Assembly (NCBI GenBank): GCA_034660015.1
Contig: JAYEII010000057.1
Coordinates: forward strand, 1-10,301
Source: QEXZ01 sp034660015
GTDB lineage: Archaea; Halobacteriota; Syntropharchaeia; Alkanophagales; Methanospirareceae
Direction: 5' to 3'
Length of the DNA stretch: 10,301 nt
This document shows, piece after piece, positions 6,529 through 10,301 of this stretch (position 1 is its first letter; each line of letters opens with the position of its first letter). A program made the position numbers and the translations under genes. Under the pieces are notes generated by a model, which worked only from the letters and a program-made list of their open reading frames with translations, was not told the DNA's origin and did no database searches.

Positions 6529-8247
6529 ATGGCAAAGCAGAAGCTACGTGGTGCGGAAATAGTAGTAGAGGAGTTGAAGACCGAAGGAGCGGAGGTAGCC
6601 TTTGGAATACCTGGGGGAGCTCTGTTAGACTTGTACGACGTGCTGTACAAGGAAGAGGCGATAAGGCACATATTGATGAGGCATGAGCAATGTGCTGCGC
6701 ACGCTGCCGATGGCTATGCACGTGTGTCAGGTAAAGCAGGCGTTTGCATCGCTACTTCGGGTCCCGGCGCCACAAACCTCGTTACTGGACTGGCGAATGC
6801 GAACATGGATTCTTCGCCCGTGGTGGCATTAACAGGACAGGTGCCGACCTCTGTAATAGGCACCAATGCATTCCAGGAATCCAGCACCTTCACCATCACT
6901 ATGCCCATCACGAAACATAACTTCCTCGTAAAGCGAACGAGCGATTTGCCTAAGGTCATTCATAATGCTTTTTATATTGCCAATACCGGGAGGAAGGGAG
7001 TTGTTTTGGTTGACCTGCCAACGGACATTTTAGCCGGTGAGGCAAAGGTGGATTTACATCCGAAGGAGACTTTTGCTGGCTATAAGCCGAATATAAAGCC
7101 GAATCAAGTGCAAATAAAGAGAGTTGTTGAGGTTTTAGCAAATGCGGAGCGTCCCCTTATACTGGCAGGCGGAGGTGTTATCAGCGCGGATGCCGCGGCG
7201 GAGTTACGCCATTTAGCGGATTTTCTTGGTGCTCCCGTGGTAACAACGCTTATGGGTAAAGGAGCGATTCCCGAAAATCATCCTTTCTGCCTGGGCATGG
7301 CAGGGATGCATGGACAGCTCTATGCGAACAGAGCGATTAATGAATGCGATGCTCTGCTTGCCTTAGGGACAAGATTCAGCGATAGAACCACGGGCTGGCA
7401 ATTAGACCAGTTTGCTCCGGATGCCACGCTAATACACGTGGACATAGATACTGCGGAGATAAACAAGAACATGCAGGTGGATATACCGATTGTGGGAGAT
7501 GTGAAGCTTGCGCTGTCGGGAATAACAAAGTTGCTGGAGAAAAAGAGAGAGAAGAAAAGTGGGAGCGAATGGGAGAAGAGAATAAAAAAGATGCACGAGG
7601 CATGTGACTCGTGTGTAGAAGACATATCAAGGGAAGGAGCGTCGGTATCAGATATATTAATAAAAGAAATCAGCAAAATCCTGGATGACGATGCAATAGT
7701 CACCACAGAAGTAGGGCAGTGTCAGATGTTTGCAGCGCATTATTACATGACGAGAAAGCCCCGCACTTTTATTTCCTCCGGCGGACTGGGGACGATGGGA
7801 TTCGGATTCCCAGCAGCGATAGGAGCGAAGGTTGCGGCTCCGGATAAGAAAGTCGTGGACATAGCAGGGGACGGAAGTTTCCTGATGACCTGTCAGGACA
7901 TGGCTACCTGCGTTGAGAATGATATACCCGTTGTGGTCTGCATATTAGACAACAGGTATTTGGGTATGGTAAGGCAGTGGCAGGAGCTGTTCTATGAAAA
8001 GAAATACGCTCAAACAGGTTTGGGAATAACGCCGGATTTTGTTAAGCTGGCGGAAGCGTTTGGATGCTATGGCGAGCGAGTGGAAAAGCCAGAGGAGTTG
8101 AAAGACGCATTAAACAACGCATTTGAGTCGGGAAAGCCCGCAGTGCTTGATATGATTGTAGGTAAGGAGGACAAGGTATTGCCTATGATTCCTCCAGGTG
8201 GTGGTATAACAGGAATGATAGGAACGGAAAGATGCAAACACATATAA
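6529..8247 (+). CDS. ilvB: Acetolactate synthase, large (catalytic) subunit
   Basis: This 572-residue TPP enzyme condenses two pyruvates to acetolactate, or pyruvate with 2-oxobutyrate to acetohydroxybutyrate, the first step of branched-chain amino acid synthesis. Domain order is normal. The N-terminal PYR domain has FGIPGGALLDLYD and the catalytic Glu53 in RHEQCAAHAADGYAR. The central FAD-binding domain includes TLMGKGAIPENHP and ALGTRFSDRTTG. The C-terminal PP domain carries the TPP/Mg motif from GDGS (447-450) to N475, followed by RYLGMVRQWQELFY. Length matches the family. FAD is structural in this family. The start is preceded by a G-rich stretch (GGGGGAAATTAGGG) rather than a textbook GGTGA site. 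It overlaps ilvN by 16 bases, so the subunits are probably translated together. The SNF-like GTNAFQE region (111-117) argues for a true biosynthetic AHAS rather than another TPP oxo-acid enzyme. Confidence 0.96.
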   Translation: MAKQKLRGAEIVVEELKTEGAEVAFGIPGGALLDLYDVLYKEEAIRHILMRHEQCAAHAADGYARVSGKAGVCIATSGPGATNLVTGLANANMDSSPVVALTGQVPTSVIGTNAFQESSTFTITMPITKHNFLVKRTSDLPKVIHNAFYIANTGRKGVVLVDLPTDILAGEAKVDLHPKETFAGYKPNIKPNQVQIKRVVEVLANAERPLILAGGGVISADAAAELRHLADFLGAPVVTTLMGKGAIPENHPFCLGMAGMHGQLYANRAINECDALLALGTRFSDRTTGWQLDQFAPDATLIHVDIDTAEINKNMQVDIPIVGDVKLALSGITKLLEKKREKKSGSEWEKRIKKMHEACDSCVEDISREGASVSDILIKEISKILDDDAIVTTEVGQCQMFAAHYYMTRKPRTFISSGGLGTMGFGFPAAIGAKVAAPDKKVVDIAGDGSFLMTCQDMATCVENDIPVVVCILDNRYLGMVRQWQELFYEKKYAQTGLGITPDFVKLAEAFGCYGERVEKPEELKDALNNAFESGKPAVLDMIVGKEDKVLPMIPPGGGITGMIGTERCKHI

Positions 8248-8744
8248 TTTCGTTGTTGGTGGAGGATAATCCGGGGGTGCTTACGCGAATGTCGGGCATG
8301 TTCACCCAGCGAGGAATCAATATCACCTCGCTTACGGTTTCTCCTTGCGAGAAGGCGGGTTTATCTAGGATGACGGTGGCGATAGAGGGTTCAGAGAGCG
8401 AGCTGGAGATGGTGAGGAAACAGCTCAGCAACCTGATAGAAGTGGTAAAAGTGGTGGATTTGAAAGAGAGCGAGGCGATTATCCGCGATTTGTGTCTGCT
8501 GAAAGTGCATGCGAAGGATCCAGAAGCTCGCTCGGAGGTAATGCAGCTAGCGGAATCTTACGGAGCGAAAATATTGGACGCTGCGTTGGATTCCGTAACA
8601 CTGGAACTTACGGAAGAGCCAAAAAAGATAGACAGGTTCGTGGATTTGATGCGGCATTTTGGCGTGAAGCAGTTGTTCAGGACGGGGGTTACGGCGATTG
8701 GGATAGGTATGGGCGTAGGTGCGGGTGGGGGCTTGGAGAAATAG
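8232..8744 (+). CDS. ilvN: Acetolactate synthase, small (regulatory) subunit
   Basis: The 170-residue product is the regulatory partner of IlvB; in this family it raises catalytic activity and mediates feedback inhibition, usually by valine. Residues about 3-75 form an ACT domain: ISLLVEDNPGVLTRMSGMF, then RGINITSLTVSP, where the Asn-Pro-Gly turn and G28-I-N-I form the usual effector site. Residues 82-152 are the C-terminal ALS small-subunit domain (LCLLKV, ESYGAKILDA, KQLFRTG). The protein ends with a glycine-rich tail (157-170) in place of the common short '-ARG' end. The ATG lies inside the end of ilvB, with a 16-base overlap and only a weak GGAACGGAAAG before it, so reinitiation after ilvB is likely. 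An ATG in another frame at 8492 is a shadow. Confidence 0.95.
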   Translation: MQTHIISLLVEDNPGVLTRMSGMFTQRGINITSLTVSPCEKAGLSRMTVAIEGSESELEMVRKQLSNLIEVVKVVDLKESEAIIRDLCLLKVHAKDPEARSEVMQLAESYGAKILDAALDSVTLELTEEPKKIDRFVDLMRHFGVKQLFRTGVTAIGIGMGVGAGGGLEK

Positions 8745-8767
8745 AAATAATGATGTACATGAGTTCT

Positions 8768-8801
8768 CCTTTTATGAAAAGGTATTCGAAAAACTTTTAA
8801 A
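8768..8801 (+). promoter_or_regulatory. Short hairpin and candidate TATA box between ilvN and ilvC
   Basis: CCTTTT (8768-8773) and AAAAGG (8777-8782) can pair across an ATG loop. Just downstream, CGAAAAACTTTTAAA contains a purine-rich BRE-like stretch and the TATA-like CTTTTAAA (8794-8801). A start near 8822 would give a 30-base leader for ilvC. The 107-base gap, larger than between other genes of the cluster, supports a separate ilvC promoter, with read-through also possible. Confidence 0.4.
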
Positions 8802-8837
8802 CGGAGAAAAATAAATTCACGTAAAATAAAACACACT

Positions 8838-8843
8838 GGAGGG
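8838..8843 (+). promoter_or_regulatory. Strong Shine-Dalgarno site of ilvC
   Basis: GGAGGG ends eight bases before the ATG at 8852 and matches the 3' end of archaeal 16S rRNA. It is the clearest ribosome-binding site in the window and fixes the ilvC start. Confidence 0.8.
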
Positions 8844-8851
8844 TTGATAAC

Positions 8852-9835
8852 ATGAACGTATTACATGATGAGGATGTAGATGAGGGGATTTTAAGGGATA
8901 AAACAATAGCAGTGATGGGGTATGGAGCACAGGGGGATGCACAGGCAAACTGCTTGCGTGATTCGGGGATAAACGTGGTCGTGGGTGCGAGAGAAGGAGG
9001 GAATAGTTGGAAAAAGGCAAAAGAGGACGGTTTTGAAGTATTGGCAATAGAAAAAGCGGCGGAAAAGGGGGACATTGTGCATATCCTGCTTCCCGACGAA
9101 ATACAACCGGATATTTATGAGAATCAGATAATGAAGCACATGAAAGCAGGGAAAACACTCGGTTTTTCGCATGGCTTTAATATCTGCTACAAACGAATTG
9201 TTCCGGGAGAGGACGTGGACGTTATTATGGTTGCGCCGAAGGCGCCGGGAACCGAGGAAAGGAAGGCATATTTAGACGGCTTTGGCGTCCCTGGTCTCGT
9301 TGCCGTAAAACAGAACCCGTCGGGCAAAGCACGTGAAGTTGCGTTAGCAATGACAAAGGCAATGCACTGGACGAAAGCGGGCATCTTAGAATGCACTTTT
9401 GAACAGGAGACGTACGAGGATTTATTCGGTGAGCAGTGCGTTTTATGCGGCGGGTTAGTGGAATTAATGAAGAACGGGTTTGAAGTGCTGGTAGAAGCAG
9501 GCTACCCACCGGAGATGGCGTATTTCGAGTGCGTGCACGAGATGAAGCTCATTGTGGATTTAGTGTGGCAGGGCGGGATAAAGCGAATGGCGGAGGTTAT
9601 CTCTAACACGGCGGAGTATGGAATGTGGTCGGTAGGGCATAAGATAATCGGACCTGAGGTAAAGGAGAGGATGAAAGAAACGCTGAAGAGAGTGGAGAGC
9701 GGCGAGTTCGCAAATGAATGGGTTGAGGAATACAAAAGGGGCATTCCGTTCTTGAAAGAGAGCAGAGAAAAGATAGGCGAGCATCAGGTTGAGACGGTTG
9801 GTGCGGAGATAAGGAAGTTGTTTGCCAAAAAATGA
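8852..9835 (+). CDS. ilvC: Ketol-acid reductoisomerase (class I)
   Basis: This 327-residue enzyme isomerises and reduces acetolactate to dihydroxyisovalerate with NAD(P)H and Mg2+. Length fits short class I enzymes. The Rossmann domain has VMGYGAQGDAQ (21-31) and GAREGGNSW (45-53), where R47 and S52 resemble residues that hold the NADPH phosphate. FSHGFNI (105-111) contains catalytic H107. The knotted C-terminal domain retains the metal and substrate residues D190 and E194 (YEDLFGEQ), E226 and E230 (FECVHE), and S251 (ISNTAEYG). Two departures from the common pattern stand out: Asp29 where most have His (GQGHAQ-type loop), and VAPKAPGTEERKAY where bacteria usually show VAPKGPGH. All catalytic residues remain, so the assignment is secure. 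It directly follows ilvBN in pathway order and has its own ribosome-binding site. Confidence 0.95.
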   Translation: MNVLHDEDVDEGILRDKTIAVMGYGAQGDAQANCLRDSGINVVVGAREGGNSWKKAKEDGFEVLAIEKAAEKGDIVHILLPDEIQPDIYENQIMKHMKAGKTLGFSHGFNICYKRIVPGEDVDVIMVAPKAPGTEERKAYLDGFGVPGLVAVKQNPSGKAREVALAMTKAMHWTKAGILECTFEQETYEDLFGEQCVLCGGLVELMKNGFEVLVEAGYPPEMAYFECVHEMKLIVDLVWQGGIKRMAEVISNTAEYGMWSVGHKIIGPEVKERMKETLKRVESGEFANEWVEEYKRGIPFLKESREKIGEHQVETVGAEIRKLFAKK

Positions 9836-9850
9836 TTTTTTATTTCTAAA

Positions 9851-10301
9851 ATGCTCAGGTTGAGATTCCACGGCAGGGGAGGTCAGGGTGCGAAAGTTGC
9901 CAGCAGAGTGCTGGGTACCGCAGCATTTTTAGAAGGCTACTATGCTCAGGACTTCCCATTGTATGGTGCCGAAAGGAGGGGTGCACCGGTAGCTGCCTTC
10001 ACACGCATATCTGAAGAATCCATCATGGAACGAGGAGTGGTATCAGAACCAGATATTGTGATCGTGATGGACAAAACCCTCTTGTACGATCCCCGGGTAA
10101 TGCCCGTATCGGGACTTAAAAAGGGTGGCATCGTGTTTATAAACACCCCTCAAAGTCCGGAGGAGGCGAGTGCAGAGTATAAGATTCCAGGACAGATTAT
10201 AACACTGGATATAACAAAGATTTGCCTCGATATACTGGAAAGGACAGTCCTAAGCTCTCTCGCAGGTGCGGTTGCCTCCAAGATTGCTGGTCTTAGAGAG
10301 G
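9851..10301 (+). CDS. porG: Pyruvate (2-oxoacid):ferredoxin oxidoreductase gamma subunit, partial
   Basis: The frame from ATG 9851 runs open for 150 codons to the window end, so the C-terminus is missing. It begins MLRLRFHGRGGQGAKVASRV; the RGGQG motif near residue 10 and YAQDFPLYGAERRGAPVAAF mark the gamma domain of the 2-oxoacid:ferredoxin oxidoreductase family. The enzyme reversibly links acetyl-CoA, CO2 and reduced ferredoxin to pyruvate; delta, alpha and beta subunits would be expected next. Gamma subunits are about 180 residues long, so roughly 30 are probably missing. The start lies 15 bases after the ilvC stop with no ribosome-binding site and a T run (9836-9841) between them. Substrate is not certain: pyruvate fits best by sequence, but a 2-oxoisovalerate enzyme would also suit the ilv neighbourhood. 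Confidence 0.88.
   Translation, partial: MLRLRFHGRGGQGAKVASRVLGTAAFLEGYYAQDFPLYGAERRGAPVAAFTRISEESIMERGVVSEPDIVIVMDKTLLYDPRVMPVSGLKKGGIVFINTPQSPEEASAEYKIPGQIITLDITKICLDILERTVLSSLAGAVASKIAGLRE

Noticed and set aside
7320..7706. Minus-strand frame of 128 codons inside ilvB
   Set aside because: Antisense to the conserved central and C-terminal domains of IlvB; no motifs.
8492..8800. Plus-strand frame of 102 codons overlapping ilvN
   Set aside because: Out-of-frame shadow of ilvN; composition is unnatural and it runs into the ilvC promoter region.
9836..9841. T run after ilvC as a firm terminator
   Set aside because: Only six T residues in an AT-rich 15-base gap; too weak to separate ilvC from the next gene with confidence, so not listed as a feature.
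1..10301. CRISPR array, tRNA, rRNA, insertion sequence or defence island
   Set aside because: I saw no regularly spaced direct repeats, no cloverleaf with TTCRA and CCA-type features, no transposase and no nuclease other than the intein endonuclease and polymerase exonuclease.

Overview
The window reads as chromosomal DNA of a euryarchaeon. Evidence: a 66-residue archaeal histone, an archaeal family B DNA polymerase carrying an intein, an archaeal-type NMN adenylyltransferase C-terminus, promoters of the TATA-box kind, and a ferredoxin-dependent 2-oxoacid oxidoreductase subunit. The gene set would suit an anaerobic methanogen or methanotroph-related lineage (Methanosarcinales, ANME-1 or Archaeoglobus relatives), but the lineage is an inference and I cannot fix it from sequence alone. 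Coding density is high and no gap exceeds 300 bases.

Left part (1-4018), DNA and chromatin. The window opens with the last 40 codons of a probable nadM on the plus strand. It ends convergently with a histone gene on the minus strand, with back-to-back T and A runs between them that can serve as terminators for both directions. Upstream of the histone, on the same strand, lies polB (1181 codons). Its catalytic motif C (YGD/TDS) is interrupted by a 328-residue intein with both splicing motifs and LAGLIDADG homing-endonuclease motifs.

Middle part (4019-6427), ion transport. A 91-base AT-rich divergent region separates polB from a two-gene overlapping unit on the plus strand. The first gene encodes a soluble protein with an N-terminal TrkA/RCK nucleotide-binding domain followed by two degenerate universal-stress-protein domains. 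The second encodes a CPA2-type cation/proton antiporter core. Together they look like a split Kef-like transporter in which the regulatory domain is a separate polypeptide. The first Usp domain contains a 45-base in-frame tandem duplication.

Right part (6428-10301), branched-chain amino acid synthesis. ilvB, ilvN (16-base overlap) and ilvC encode the two acetolactate synthase subunits and ketol-acid reductoisomerase, the first two steps from pyruvate to valine and leucine (and, with 2-oxobutyrate, to isoleucine). Fifteen bases after ilvC starts the gamma subunit of a pyruvate (or related 2-oxoacid):ferredoxin oxidoreductase, cut by the window edge. Such an enzyme could supply the pyruvate that acetolactate synthase consumes. 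A perfect 9-base inverted repeat overlaps the likely TATA box ahead of ilvB.

I found no tRNA, rRNA, CRISPR array, IS element or phage gene. Most of the window is ordinary housekeeping sequence. The points that deserve a second look are the polymerase intein, the RCK-Usp-Usp/antiporter pair with its internal duplication, and some unusual residues in the ilvC product.
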